Assembly: GCF_964030975.1 (NCBI RefSeq)
Contig: NZ_CAXIQH010000001.1
Location: forward strand, 1 to 64,000
Length of the DNA: 64,000 nucleotides
From: Tisiphia sp964030975
GTDB taxonomy: Bacteria; Pseudomonadota; Alphaproteobacteria; Rickettsiales; Rickettsiaceae
Direction: 5' to 3'
The translations under genes and the position numbers were made by a program. Below are positions 1-8,174 of the stretch, piece by piece (position 1 is the stretch's first letter; each line of letters starts with the position of its first letter). Below the pieces are notes generated by a model that worked only from the letters and a program-made list of their open reading frames with translations, searched no databases and was not told the origin of the DNA.

Positions 1-268
1 AGCCGTATGAATTATCAGATGGGGAAAGTTTTGCCGTAAAATTTTACCTTTGGATAGGCGTTTTAGAGCATAACCAAAAGCCTTGACCATCAAAGGACAA
101 AATTTTAATGGCAGTTCTGTTTTTATTATAGAATAAAAACAAGGAACCATTAAGAGGGTTGGAAGAAAGTTTTTGTCTGCAAACAGCTATTAAACCATCG
201 ATACCCTTACGAAAGTCGATGGCAATAGTGGCAACAAAAATAACTGACTGAGGGGTTAGTTGCAGCAT
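1..268 (-). pseudogene. IS66-family Orf2 (TnpB), frameshifted and cut by the window edge
   Basis: IS66 elements carry two small accessory ORFs before the transposase; this resembles the second. From an ATG at 268 the protein reads IDFRKGIDGLIAVCRQ and later ILSFDGQGFWLCSK, both typical of IS66 Orf2. The frame then ends after TPIQR. Removing one A from the AAAA run near position 57-60 restores KRLSKGKILRQNFP, the expected continuation, so one base has been gained, or a programmed slip is used. It overlaps the C-terminus of Orf1 (207-644), as is usual in this family. The right-hand part of the element, with any tnpC, lies outside the window. Confidence 0.8.
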
Positions 269-644
269 AGAAATGTCTGAATATGATTTTTGGATCCAAT
301 GTTTGGATAATAAGCTTGGTACCATTTGGTTTAATAATGTGGCAAGTGTAGTAATTTTGTTTGGGAGTAGCCACAGGATCAGTATCTATAGAATTTACTA
401 GTTGAAATGGAAGGAAATTAATATCTTGTTGCAGTTTTGCTGCAAGTATACGTTGAATTGAACTAATTATTGTTTTATTAATATTGAGATGTTTGGCTAT
501 ATCTTTGCAAGAATAGTGATGGAGTAGCTGGCGAACTAATTCCTTTAGATGGTTTGGTATGGGATCAAACTTGTTAGTTTTAGTTTGACGCCAGGCTTTA
601 AATTGCTGAGCTACTTGCTCAATAGTAATTGATGGTATTTGCAT
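207..644 (-). CDS. IS66-family Orf1 (TnpA-like helix-turn-helix protein)
   Basis: This 145-residue protein has a predicted helix-turn-helix (VRQLLHHYSCKDIAKHLNI, about residues 37-55) and is followed by IS66 Orf2 on the same strand, the normal IS66 order. The last 60 or so residues overlap Orf2 in another frame. It is probably the DNA-binding accessory protein of the transposon. The 22-bp sequence at 430-451 inside this gene is repeated exactly at 704-725 upstream of it, which might be a binding site. Function is inferred from family position only, and the element looks inactive because Orf2 is frameshifted. Confidence 0.75.
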   Translation of the reverse strand: MQIPSITIEQVAQQFKAWRQTKTNKFDPIPNHLKELVRQLLHHYSCKDIAKHLNINKTIISSIQRILAAKLQQDINFLPFQLVNSIDTDPVATPKQNYYTCHIIKPNGTKLIIQTLDPKIIFRHFYAATNPSVSYFCCHYCHRLS

Positions 645-979
645 AGTAGGAACCCAAATTTATAAAATAAATTTTATACTAACAAAAAAATTAGATAGAG
701 TTATGCAGTTTTGCTGCAAGTATACAATATTGATACATATGAAGTGAAAATAAGCTAGTACTACAGTCGTAAACTTTATGCATACAGTGTACGGGTTCTT
801 TCTTTATCTTTAAAGTGACAATCTTTTGCTCTGGCTTGGTGTCGTCTTCGCCATAAGGATAGGCTTAAGAATGCTTCCTTTGTTGTCGTAAATAAGCTTG
901 AAAAAATCAACTTTACAAAACGTCTAATTTCTTGAACCGTAAGGCTGATAAAATCTTCTGTTTTTTTTTATATTCGTGC

Positions 980-2315
980 GGCTCTGTCCAGAAAAGTGTG
1001 TAAATTTCCAAAATAGGTCATTAAATTTTGTTAAGCCTATCTTCAAATTTGATCATCAAATGAGCCATAGCTTCATTCCAGTTGGGAATAGGCATAGTCC
1101 ATTTTTTGGTCATATAGTCAATTGTCAAATATAAGCTTTTAAAAACAGCACTATCACTAGGGAAAACACGCTTATTATTTGTTACTTTACGCAATTGACT
1201 ATTAACAGATTCAACTGAATTAGTGGTATAAATTACCTTTCTAATTGCCTCTGGATATCCTAGAAAAATCATTAAATTATCCCAATGATTATACCATGAT
1301 TTGGCAATTTGTGGATATTGTTTATTCCATTTTTCTTCAAAATATACTAAAGCTAAATGTGCTTGTTCTTCCGTTGCTGCAGTATATATCGGCTTTAAAT
1401 CGCTAGCCACCTGCTTCCTATCTTTATATGATACGTATTTTAAACTATTTCTAATCTGATGTACAATACATAATTGATGTTCTGTTTTTGGATAAACTGC
1501 TTCTATCGCCTCAGACATACCAGTAAGATTATCACTACAGGCAATCAGTATATCCTTTAATCCTCTATTTTTCATTTCAGTAAAATTACCAAGCCAAAAT
1601 TTTGCCCCTTCATTTTCACTGATCCATAATCCCAATATATCTTTTCTACCAGATAAATCAATCCCTAATGCAACATATATTGCCTTGTTAATTATCCTTT
1701 TGTCTTGCCTAACTTTTACTACTAAACAATCAAAAAATACTATCGGATATATCTCTTCTAACGGTCTACTCTGCCAAGCTTTTACATCATCCATTACATC
1801 ATCGGTGATCTGACTGATTAAACTCTCACTTATTTCAACACTATACAACTCTTGTAATTGAACCTTAATATCAGATACACTCATACCTTTAGCATATAAT
1901 GATAAGACTTTATCATCAAAACCATCAAAACGTTTTTGTCTTTTCGGTAGTATTGCTGGTTCAAAGGTACTACGCCTATCTCTTGGTACTTCTATCTCAA
2001 CCGCTCCATGTTCGGAGATCAGTTTTTTGCTAGTTATACCATTACGAGCATTATCATTATCTACACGACTGTATTTATCATAGCCTAGATGATTATTCAA
2101 TTCTGACTGCAATGCCTTCTCTATCAAGCGTTTGGTCAATTCTTTTAATAATCCTCCTTCTTTCAGTATTGTGCTTACATCTGTATCATTATCTATTAAT
2201 AAATCTACTGCTTGCTTTATTGATTCATTTGTTTTTTTATTCATGTAATTTCCTTTTTTGTTATATTTTTATATATAACCTATCTCGAAATTTACACACT
2301 TTTCTGGACAGAGCC
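980..2315 (-). mobile_element. IS256-family insertion sequence, copy 1 (complete)
   Basis: 1336 bp with matching ends GGCTCTGTCCAGAAAAGTGT. It is flanked by an 8-bp direct repeat ATTCGTGC (972-979 and 2316-2323), the target duplication expected of IS256. The uninterrupted target is seen at about 13565-13590 on the opposite strand, where ATTCGTGC occurs once. It encodes one intact transposase and matches the copy at 20658-21993 in length, with an identical transposase, so both insertions are recent. Confidence 0.97.
1021..2244 (-). CDS. IS256-family transposase (Mutator-type)
   Basis: 407 residues, full length for the family. It has the Mutator-like DDE layout: IYPIVFFDCLVVKVRQD (first Asp, about residue 169), CSDNLTGMSEAIEAVYP (second Asp, about 237), HQLCIVHQIRNSLKYV, then YTTNSVESVNSQLRK with the catalytic Glu near residue 343. 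It catalyses cut- or copy-and-paste movement of its own 1.3-kb element. The protein is identical to that of the second copy (20699-21922) and shows no damage, so it is presumably functional. Confidence 0.97.
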   Translation of the reverse strand: MNKKTNESIKQAVDLLIDNDTDVSTILKEGGLLKELTKRLIEKALQSELNNHLGYDKYSRVDNDNARNGITSKKLISEHGAVEIEVPRDRRSTFEPAILPKRQKRFDGFDDKVLSLYAKGMSVSDIKVQLQELYSVEISESLISQITDDVMDDVKAWQSRPLEEIYPIVFFDCLVVKVRQDKRIINKAIYVALGIDLSGRKDILGLWISENEGAKFWLGNFTEMKNRGLKDILIACSDNLTGMSEAIEAVYPKTEHQLCIVHQIRNSLKYVSYKDRKQVASDLKPIYTAATEEQAHLALVYFEEKWNKQYPQIAKSWYNHWDNLMIFLGYPEAIRKVIYTTNSVESVNSQLRKVTNNKRVFPSDSAVFKSLYLTIDYMTKKWTMPIPNWNEAMAHLMIKFEDRLNKI

Positions 2316-2352
2316 ATTCGTGCATTGAATCCAATTGCTCCTGACCTGCAGA

Positions 2353-2493
2353 TATAGTGAAACCTATTGAATTAGGTGATATAAACTTTGTGTTAACCTT
2401 GCGAAAGCAGGTATCTAGATTCCCGCCGTTGCTAAGAATGACAACTTACAATAGTTATGTTCTTTATCACCTAATCCTATAGGCATAACTATA
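2353..2493 (+). repeat. REP-A palindromic element, copy 1 (forward)
   Basis: REP-A is about 140 bp. It starts TATAGTGAAACCTATTGAAT and ends CCTATGAGCATAACTATA or a close variant. The ends form an imperfect inverted repeat sharing TATAGT and ATTAGGTGATA. Inside lie two small hairpins (ACCTGCGAAAGCAGGT and a GC-rich TTCCCGCC/GGCGGGAA). Fifteen copies are in this window, and empty sites show that insertion duplicates TA. This copy has a diverged interior (CCGTTGCTAAGAATGAC) and sits where the middle of the IS701 transposase is missing. No transposase is encoded, so it must move in trans or be a Rickettsia-type palindromic element. Confidence 0.9.
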
Positions 2494-2703
2494 ACATAAA
2501 AGATACTGAAAATTGTATGGTGTTTTAGCTCCTACCATTTCCGCTAATTGCCAGCTATTCTTCCTCTCAACAGAACTCATTAATGCTTTGACATACAGTG
2601 ACATATTATTAAAAGTTCTATAATCATTACATCCTACTCTTAAACCACTCTGACCTTCTTCTATCATTCCTTCCAGTTCTTGCCATATCTTGATGTTATC
2701 CAT
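2494..2703 (-). pseudogene. IS701-family transposase, N-terminal fragment
   Basis: The reading starts MDNIKIWQELEGMIEEG and includes SSVERKNSWQLAEMVGAKTP, the characteristic start of IS701-type transposases (VERKNGWQLAE in others). After LLCY the frame runs into REP-A and ends. Near-identical fragments occur at 7637-7851 and 50660-50788, so all three derive from one formerly active element. No intact copy exists in the window. Confidence 0.85.
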
Positions 2704-2811
2704 TCCTTATCTCATCTCCTCCTTCAACTATGCCATACATTTTATATTATTTGTAAACTACGACTGTAGTACTAGGTATAACTAACTCGATTATCATTTA
2801 GTCATAGTAAC

Positions 2812-2993
2812 TCACCTTACACATAATGCTCATGGCAATTTAAAAATTGTAGAAAAGTACAATACGTCATTGCGAGACCATGTAGTGGTCGTGGCAATCC
2901 ATGCTCTTGGATTGCTTCGTTGCCACCAAAGTGGCTCCTCGCAATGACGCATGGCTGTTTTTCCTATGACTTTTAATACCATACGTAAGGTGA
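2812..2993. repeat. REP-B palindrome with TCACCTTAC ends, overlapping lnt
   Basis: The ends are TCACCTTACACATAA and ATACGTAAGGTGA. The core is GTCATTGCGAGACCA with its complement CTCGCAATGAC. The element contributes the last 40 or so codons and the stop of lnt. Relatives with the same ends are at 13114-13390 and 58199-58390. Confidence 0.9.
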
Positions 2994-4450
2994 GTAATTA
3001 GGATAAATATTATTGCTAATAAAGCACTTATATCCCCGAATTGGGAGTATAAAGTTTCATATTCTAGCTTATTTGGTAATAAACTATCTATATAACCTAT
3101 TTCATTGAGAGCTCGTTGTTGAATAATTCTGCCTACTGGATCTATTACAGCCGATATACCATTATTAGCTGTTCTAAGCATAGGAAGACCGTTTTCTATA
3201 CTACGCATACGACTAATCTGTAAATGTTGGTACGGACCAGAGGAATTTCCATACCATGTATCGTTAGTGACATTAATAATCACATCTGAAAGTTTATTAC
3301 TCGTTTGAACGAGACTTGGAAAGATTGCTTCATAACAAATAAGCGGTTTTATGATTATATTAGGTTTATCAAGACTAACAAGTTGCACATTCCCTTCAGT
3401 ATAATCTAATAACCCAGGGGTTAATTTCTTCAATGGTAATATCCATTTAAGAGGCATATATTCACCAAATGGTACTAAATGAGACTTATGATATTCAAAT
3501 AATTTATCCCCTTCTTTTGTTAAAGCATATAAACTTGTATAAATTTCAAAATCATCGCCTTTTTTACTATTATTTGTTATACCACCAGTAATTAAAATTG
3601 CTTTTTTCCTTTCCAACATTTTTAATAGTTTCGTTTTGATTGGTTTATAATCATACGGTACTACCATAGCAGCTTCCGACCATATAATTAGATCTACGTC
3701 ACCTGGTTCTTCAGATAATGCAATATGAAGATTTAAATTTTTCCAGAATTCTGCAACATCCCATTTAGCAGTTTGTGGAATACTTGGCTGCACTAATCGA
3801 ACTTTTACATTTGAGAAATTGGTGGGGTTGTTATGTAGCCTTAATAAACCGTAGGAAGTTATCAGAGAAATTATTAGCAATGAATTTACTAATGATATTT
3901 TTAGTAGATTATATTGTTTAGTAAATAGGTGATAAAAACTAGTTGATATATATATTACAATAAAACTTAAACCATATACTCCTATAATACTAGAAGGCTG
4001 GATAAGAGTATCAGAAAATGAAAAAGCGTATCCGAGCAGATTCCAGGGTAACCCGGTAAAGAACCATGAGCTTACCCATTCAAAAAATACCCAATAAAGG
4101 CAAAAGATAAACTGATACAAGTTATGATTCTTCGCTAAAAACCCCAAACCGCAGGTTATAGAAATAAAACAAGCAAGAAAAATTGGCAGACCAAATAACG
4201 CCAATGGTATTGCCCACCAAAATTCATCAATATATACAGCAATCCCTATGCTAACCCAGTACATACTGACTAGGAAGTGCCCAAAACCAAATATAAAACC
4301 TAATAGAGATGCCTCTTGCCAACTATTAGCAATTTGTACTTGATGACATAGTAGTGCCAAGAAAAATAACCCAGGTACAAAGAAAGTTGGAGCAAAAACT
4401 AAACCGCTAACCATACCTGAAATAAATATAAATATTTTGGATAAAAACAT
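2867..4450 (-). CDS. lnt: apolipoprotein N-acyltransferase
   Basis: Lnt adds the third acyl chain to lipoproteins in the inner membrane, taking it from phospholipid. The N-terminal 200 residues hold several hydrophobic segments (for example SGMVSGLVFAPTFFVPGLFF). The nitrilase-like periplasmic domain follows with the expected triad: Glu259 in IIWSEAAM, Lys322 in EYHKSHLVPFGEY and Cys372 in PLICYEAIF. A final membrane helix (LLAIIFILITHL) follows. The last 40 or so residues (from about THLTYGIKSHRK to VSQ) are encoded by a palindromic repeat, so the native C-terminus has been replaced. At 527 residues it is slightly longer than usual. The gene is single, diverging from fabI. Confidence 0.97.
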   Translation of the reverse strand: MFLSKIFIFISGMVSGLVFAPTFFVPGLFFLALLCHQVQIANSWQEASLLGFIFGFGHFLVSMYWVSIGIAVYIDEFWWAIPLALFGLPIFLACFISITCGLGFLAKNHNLYQFIFCLYWVFFEWVSSWFFTGLPWNLLGYAFSFSDTLIQPSSIIGVYGLSFIVIYISTSFYHLFTKQYNLLKISLVNSLLIISLITSYGLLRLHNNPTNFSNVKVRLVQPSIPQTAKWDVAEFWKNLNLHIALSEEPGDVDLIIWSEAAMVVPYDYKPIKTKLLKMLERKKAILITGGITNNSKKGDDFEIYTSLYALTKEGDKLFEYHKSHLVPFGEYMPLKWILPLKKLTPGLLDYTEGNVQLVSLDKPNIIIKPLICYEAIFPSLVQTSNKLSDVIINVTNDTWYGNSSGPYQHLQISRMRSIENGLPMLRTANNGISAVIDPVGRIIQQRALNEIGYIDSLLPNKLEYETLYSQFGDISALLAIIFILITHLTYGIKSHRKNSHASLRGATLVATKQSKSMDCHDHYMVSQ

Positions 4451-4551
4451 TAGTGCTATATATTATTAGTGCTATATTTTGAAAGTTATTTACAAAAATA
4501 TACATAATGCTATTGTTTGAGCAAGGTATAATTACTAAGTATGGAGAATAT

Positions 4552-5343
4552 ATGCAAATTGTCGGTTTACTTGATGGTAAGAAAGGATTAATTACAGGCG
4601 TCGCTAATAATTTGTCAATATCTTGGGCTATTGCTCAAATGGTCAAAGAGCATGGTTCAGACTTAGCCCTTACCTATCAAGGAGAAATGCTTGAAAAACG
4701 CGTTAGACCTCTTGCTGAAGAGATTGGTTGTAATTTTGTTGTTCCATGTGATGTAACAAATGAAGAGTCACTTGATAATTTGTTTAGGATTATTGAACAA
4801 AAATGGGGTAAACTTGATTTTTTGGTTCATTCTATAGCTTTCTCTGATAGGAATGAATTAAAAGGTAGATATATAGATACCACACTACCTAATTTTCTTA
4901 ATAGCATGAATATATCATGTTATTCTCTAACTGCTATGGCAAAACGTGCAGAACCTTTGATGAAGGATGGTGGTAGTATCCTTACTCTAACTTATTATGG
5001 TTCCCAAAAGGTAGTTCGTAATTATAATGTAATGGGACTTGCTAAAGCTGCATTAGAATGCAGTGTAAAATATCTTGCAACTGATATGGGATCAAATAAT
5101 ATCCGAGTAAATGCTATATCAGCTGGTCCTATAAAAACTCTAGCCTCTAGTGGTATTAGTGATTTCAAAACTATGTTAGCTTCCCATGAGGCTACATCAC
5201 CGTTACGCAGGAATATTTCTTCTAGTGATGTTGCAGGGGCTGCTTTATACTTGCTGAGTAGCTTATCATCCGGAGTTACTGGTGAAATACATTATGTAGA
5301 TGGTGGATTTAACACTACAGTGGGGATGAATATACTCGAATAA
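4552..5343 (+). CDS. fabI: enoyl-ACP reductase (NADH)
   Basis: FabI reduces enoyl-ACP in the last step of each round of fatty acid elongation. It is a short-chain dehydrogenase fold with a GLDG...GLITGVANNLSISWAIA nucleotide-binding start. The FabI-type active site has Tyr148/149 in LTYYGSQK and the Tyr158-x6-Lys165 pair in NYNVMGLAK. I prefer ATG 4552 (MQIVGLLDGKKG, with GGAG six bases upstream) over the in-frame ATG at 4507. That gives 263 residues, normal for the family. The stop codon falls in a dispersed motif (ATACTCGAATAATTTGGAG) also found elsewhere in the window. Confidence 0.97.
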   Translation: MQIVGLLDGKKGLITGVANNLSISWAIAQMVKEHGSDLALTYQGEMLEKRVRPLAEEIGCNFVVPCDVTNEESLDNLFRIIEQKWGKLDFLVHSIAFSDRNELKGRYIDTTLPNFLNSMNISCYSLTAMAKRAEPLMKDGGSILTLTYYGSQKVVRNYNVMGLAKAALECSVKYLATDMGSNNIRVNAISAGPIKTLASSGISDFKTMLASHEATSPLRRNISSSDVAGAALYLLSSLSSGVTGEIHYVDGGFNTTVGMNILE

Positions 5344-5411
5344 TTTGGAGAATTGGATTTGAAAATGAGGGGCGAGCAGGCACAGTGTACACACGGCGGC
5401 CTCATGAACAA

Positions 5412-5605
5412 TTAGTTAATTTCTATTAAAGCATTAGTAAAACGTTTTAAGTTCTTTGGTGACCAACCCATAGTAAGCATCATTTTGGGTCTAGTCTCCC
5501 TTTTAGTCTTTATTTTATTTAAAATATTTAATACAAATCTTCTGATAATTGCCATATTCGCAGGAGCATTGCCTTGTCTTATGCTACTTGCATCCTCGTT
5601 AAATA
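5412..5605 (-). pseudogene. ISAs1-family transposase, C-terminal fragment (continues at 7238-7333)
   Basis: Reading the minus strand across the IS5 insertion (7333 to 7238, then 5605 to 5412) gives RSHWGVESMHWILDVVFNED, then ASSIRQGNAPANMAIIRRFV. This is the conserved C-terminal signature of ISAs1 transposases. The join at TATTTA is exact, in frame, and splits a codon stretch that IS5 interrupted. The 68-residue frame visible here begins inside the IS5 terminus and is not an independent gene. Confidence 0.85.
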
Positions 5606-7237
5606 GTCTCCCCGTCAAAAGTCTAGAAGGATAATATATAATATGGTTAGCGGGTAAAAATATCTAGATAATCCATAAGAAAATGCTATAATATTGGCAG
5701 AAACCTTATGGATTGTATGAATTATGCCGATAGAAGATATAATAAAATCCCAAAAACAAGGACAGCTTTTTGGTTATAAATTGACCGAAGAATTAAACCC
5801 TAATAACAAGTTATATAAATTAAGATCGTTAATAAATTGGACTGTTTTAGAGGAATGGTTATTGACAAATGTTAATATCAAGAAATTTGGTAGGAATCGC
5901 AGATGTCACAGGTTATTACTTGGAGTAACTATGCTGCAAGCGATGTATAACCTGTCAGATGCTGCAGCTGAAGAAGAGCTGAGAGAGAACGTATATTGGC
6001 AATATTTTTGTGGTTGGGAATATTTGCAGAAAGATGCTGAGATATCAGAAGCTAGTATACGAAGGTTTCGTGCTATATTAGGGGAAGAAGGATATAATGA
6101 GATATTAAAAGAATTAACAAGAATTGGTTGCAAAGTCGGAGTGCTTAAAAAAAAAGACTTAGCATCGATAATCGTTGATACTACAGTACAAATTAAGAAT
6201 ATTAAGTATCCTCATGATGTGTATTTGATGGATAAGGCAAGAATAGAGCTAGTAAAGTTATGTCATACTTTAGGCATTAAGTTACATGAGACATATGCCA
6301 AGCAATATAAAAAAGACATAGTAAAATTATGGAAATATAAGGATAATAGTAAAGCCAAAAAACGTAAGAAGGTAATGCAACATTTAAAGATATTGCTGGG
6401 TCGTTTAATAAGAATATGTCAGCGAGAAATAGCAAAAACAAAGTTAAGTTTGTCATTAAAGCAGCAAGAAATACTAAATAAGATTAAAAAGATTCAGGCA
6501 CAATCTATACTGAGTAAAGCAGAGAAAGAGCGATATAAGGAGGATAATAAAGTATTATATAGTTTTCACGCACCGGAGGTAGAGTGCATAGGTAAAGGGA
6601 AATTAAACAAACCCTATGAGTTTGGTAACAAGGTTTCGATAGCAGTAAGTGGTCGAGGTAATTTTGTATTAGCGGCCAAATCATTTCATGGCAATCCATA
6701 TGATGGTCATACATTATCGCAGACTGTAGAGGTTGTAAAGAAATTAACAGGAGTGGGAATAGCCAGGACATTTGTTGATTTAGGCTATAAGGGGAATAAT
6801 TTTAAAGAAAAAGACAAGGTGTATAGCCCATATTGCAAGAAGAAGCTATCCTCAGATGATAAGGCAATGATCAAGAGAAGAAGTGCTATAGAGCCGATAA
6901 TAGGACACCTTAAGCATTATGGTAGAGTTGGCAGAAATTACTTAAAAGGAGTAATAGGAGATATAATAAATCCGTTAATTTCCGCTGTAGGATTGAACTT
7001 ACGGTGTATTGGTAATCACCTTCTCAAAACAAATTTTTCTACATAAAAATGACTCAATAAAAGAAAATTAATCAAACGATTACAAAATCGTTAACAAATC
7101 ATCGTGCAAAAAATTTCTAGAAATCATCTTTTTATATTAAAAATTTACATCAAAAGAATTAAACTCTAAAATTTTATACAAAAAATTTTTTGCTAAGCTG
7201 CTAATTTTTTAATTTTTTGCACTTTTGACGGGGAGAC
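5606..7237 (+). mobile_element. IS5-family insertion sequence (complete)
   Basis: 1632 bp with terminal inverted repeats GTCTCCCCGTCAAAAGT. It is flanked by TAAATA (5600-5605 and 7238-7243). Collapsing this duplication restores the ISAs1 reading frame, which confirms the boundaries. Similar termini without a transposase occur at 8112-8131 and 50174-50192, so non-autonomous relatives exist. Confidence 0.92.
5724..7046 (+). CDS. IS5-family DDE transposase
   Basis: 440 residues. The N-terminus matches the DUF772-type start (FGRNRRCHRLLLGVTMLQAMYN then LRENVYWQYFCGWEY). DDE residues are likely in IIVDTTVQIKNI (Asp, about residue 151), FVDLGYKGNN (Asp, about 352) and RRSAIEPIIGHLKHYGRVGR (Glu, about 391). 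Basic linker segments lie between residues 190 and 280. The frame is undamaged, so the element may be active. Confidence 0.93.
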   Translation: MPIEDIIKSQKQGQLFGYKLTEELNPNNKLYKLRSLINWTVLEEWLLTNVNIKKFGRNRRCHRLLLGVTMLQAMYNLSDAAAEEELRENVYWQYFCGWEYLQKDAEISEASIRRFRAILGEEGYNEILKELTRIGCKVGVLKKKDLASIIVDTTVQIKNIKYPHDVYLMDKARIELVKLCHTLGIKLHETYAKQYKKDIVKLWKYKDNSKAKKRKKVMQHLKILLGRLIRICQREIAKTKLSLSLKQQEILNKIKKIQAQSILSKAEKERYKEDNKVLYSFHAPEVECIGKGKLNKPYEFGNKVSIAVSGRGNFVLAAKSFHGNPYDGHTLSQTVEVVKKLTGVGIARTFVDLGYKGNNFKEKDKVYSPYCKKKLSSDDKAMIKRRSAIEPIIGHLKHYGRVGRNYLKGVIGDIINPLISAVGLNLRCIGNHLLKTNFST

Positions 7238-7333
7238 TAAATACCACGTCTAGTATCCAATGCATAGATTCAACTCCCCAATGGGACCTTATATTCTTTA
7301 ACATTACTTCAGCAGAATTGTTGGAACTACTGA

Positions 7334-7473
7334 TATAGTGAAACCTATTGAATTAGGTGATACAAACTTTGTGTTAACCTTGCGAAAGCAGGTATCTAGA
7401 TTCCCGCCTTCGCGGGAATGACAACTTACAATCGTTATGTTCTTTATCACCTAATCCTATGAGCATAACTATA
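7334..7473 (+). repeat. REP-A, copy 2 (forward)
   Basis: It lies inside the ISAs1 remnant exactly where its transposase middle is missing. The right flank (TATCGCAAAAATG) matches the related fragment at 50490-50510; the left flank comes from the C-terminal coding part. Confidence 0.9.
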
Positions 7474-7636
7474 TCGCAAAAATGTTCTGCAAAGTTCTTG
7501 ACGAATTCTCTCTCTCTTAACATCACTATCTCCAAATAATAATTATTTTATTAAGAGATTCTTACGATATTACTCCACTATTTGCAAAAACTTTATTATT
7601 AACATTTCTTTACCTTTTGTTCATGAGACCGCCGTG

Positions 7637-7851
7637 GCATAACATAAAAGATACTGAAAATTGTATGGTGTCTTAGCTCCTACCATTTCCGTTAATTGCC
7701 AGCTATTCTTCCTCTCAACAGAACTCATTAATGCTTTGACATACAGTGACATATTATTAAAAGTTCTATAATCATTACATCCTACTCTTAAACCACTCTG
7801 ACCTTCTTCTATCATTCCTTCCAGTTCTTGCCATATCTTGATGTTATCCAT
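7637..7851 (-). pseudogene. IS701-family transposase, N-terminal fragment, copy 2
   Basis: Same MDNIKIWQELEG start as the fragment at 2494-2703, with one visible change (WQLTEMVG for WQLAEMVG). It is truncated after LLCYA by the end of the ISAs1 element. The IS701 leader continues to about 7900 (CCATACATTCTAATACATG), which supplies the empty TA site for the REP-A copy at 50828-50967. Confidence 0.85.
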
Positions 7852-7905
7852 TCCTTATCTCATCTCCTCCTTCAACTATGCCATACATTCTAATACATGT
7901 TTGTG

Positions 7906-8174
7906 GTCAAAAATCACATCAAGCTCCATAAGATTTTCACCTTATTTTGTTCAAAACCTTATGGATTTCCAAGATTTTTATAGTTTAACCACAGGACAAA
8001 GTCTGTCATCCCTGCTTCAGTGCGGGATCTAGATTCCCGCCGTTGCTAAGAATGACAAAGTGGTGCGGGAATGACGCCTTTTGCGTTTAAACATAGTAGA
8101 TGTTGTGTTTTTAAACTTTTGACGGGGGAGTACTTAAAATCGCCGCCTCTTCTAACTTTCGACAGTCGTGCTAC
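7906..8174. repeat. non-coding stretch with decayed palindromes
   Basis: No gene is visible. It holds a GC-rich palindrome core (about 8005-8060, TCCCTGCTTCAGTGCGGGA and CATTCTTAGCAACGGCGGGAA on the other strand), an IS5-like end ACTTTTGACGGGGGAG near 8115 and a TTCTAACTTTCGACAG terminus near 8150. Its complement resembles 50174-50230. It ends just before the stop of the proline-rich gene. Confidence 0.6.

Larger units (their letters stand above)
755..2775 (-). mobile_element. IS701-family remnant, split by IS256 and a REP-A palindrome
   Basis: Both ends carry the same inverted terminus (CTAGTACTACAGTCG at 755 and its complement ending at 2775). Between them lie a C-terminal transposase fragment (755-2352, interrupted by IS256) and an N-terminal fragment (2494-2703). 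The middle of the transposase is missing and a REP-A element sits at the junction. The C-terminal reading ISLTVQEIRR, then LWRRRHQARAKDCHF, is typical of the IS701 end. A sister C-terminal fragment without IS256 lies at 13543-13796. Confidence 0.8.
5392..7636 (-). mobile_element. ISAs1-family remnant with IS5 nested and a REP-A at an internal deletion
   Basis: Ends are CACGGCGG(C/T)CTCATGAAC at 5392 and its complement ending at 7636. Removing the IS5 (5606-7237) and one 6-bp duplication rejoins a transposase C-terminus. The N-terminal start (complement of about 7474-7560) is like the better-preserved MLREREFVKNFAEHFCDIED at 50468-50546. The middle of the transposase is absent, with REP-A at 7334-7473 sitting at the gap. 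The right end abuts an IS701 fragment, so ISAs1 had itself jumped into IS701. Confidence 0.8.

Noticed and set aside
44..60. Programmed +1/-1 frameshift in IS66 Orf2
   Set aside because: The AAAA run could slip, but IS66 Orf2 is not known to need this and the element looks decayed; an ordinary one-base insertion is simpler.
5412..5618. Independent 68-residue gene starting MTGRLFNED
   Set aside because: The start lies in the IS5 terminal repeat; the frame is the tail of an interrupted ISAs1 transposase.
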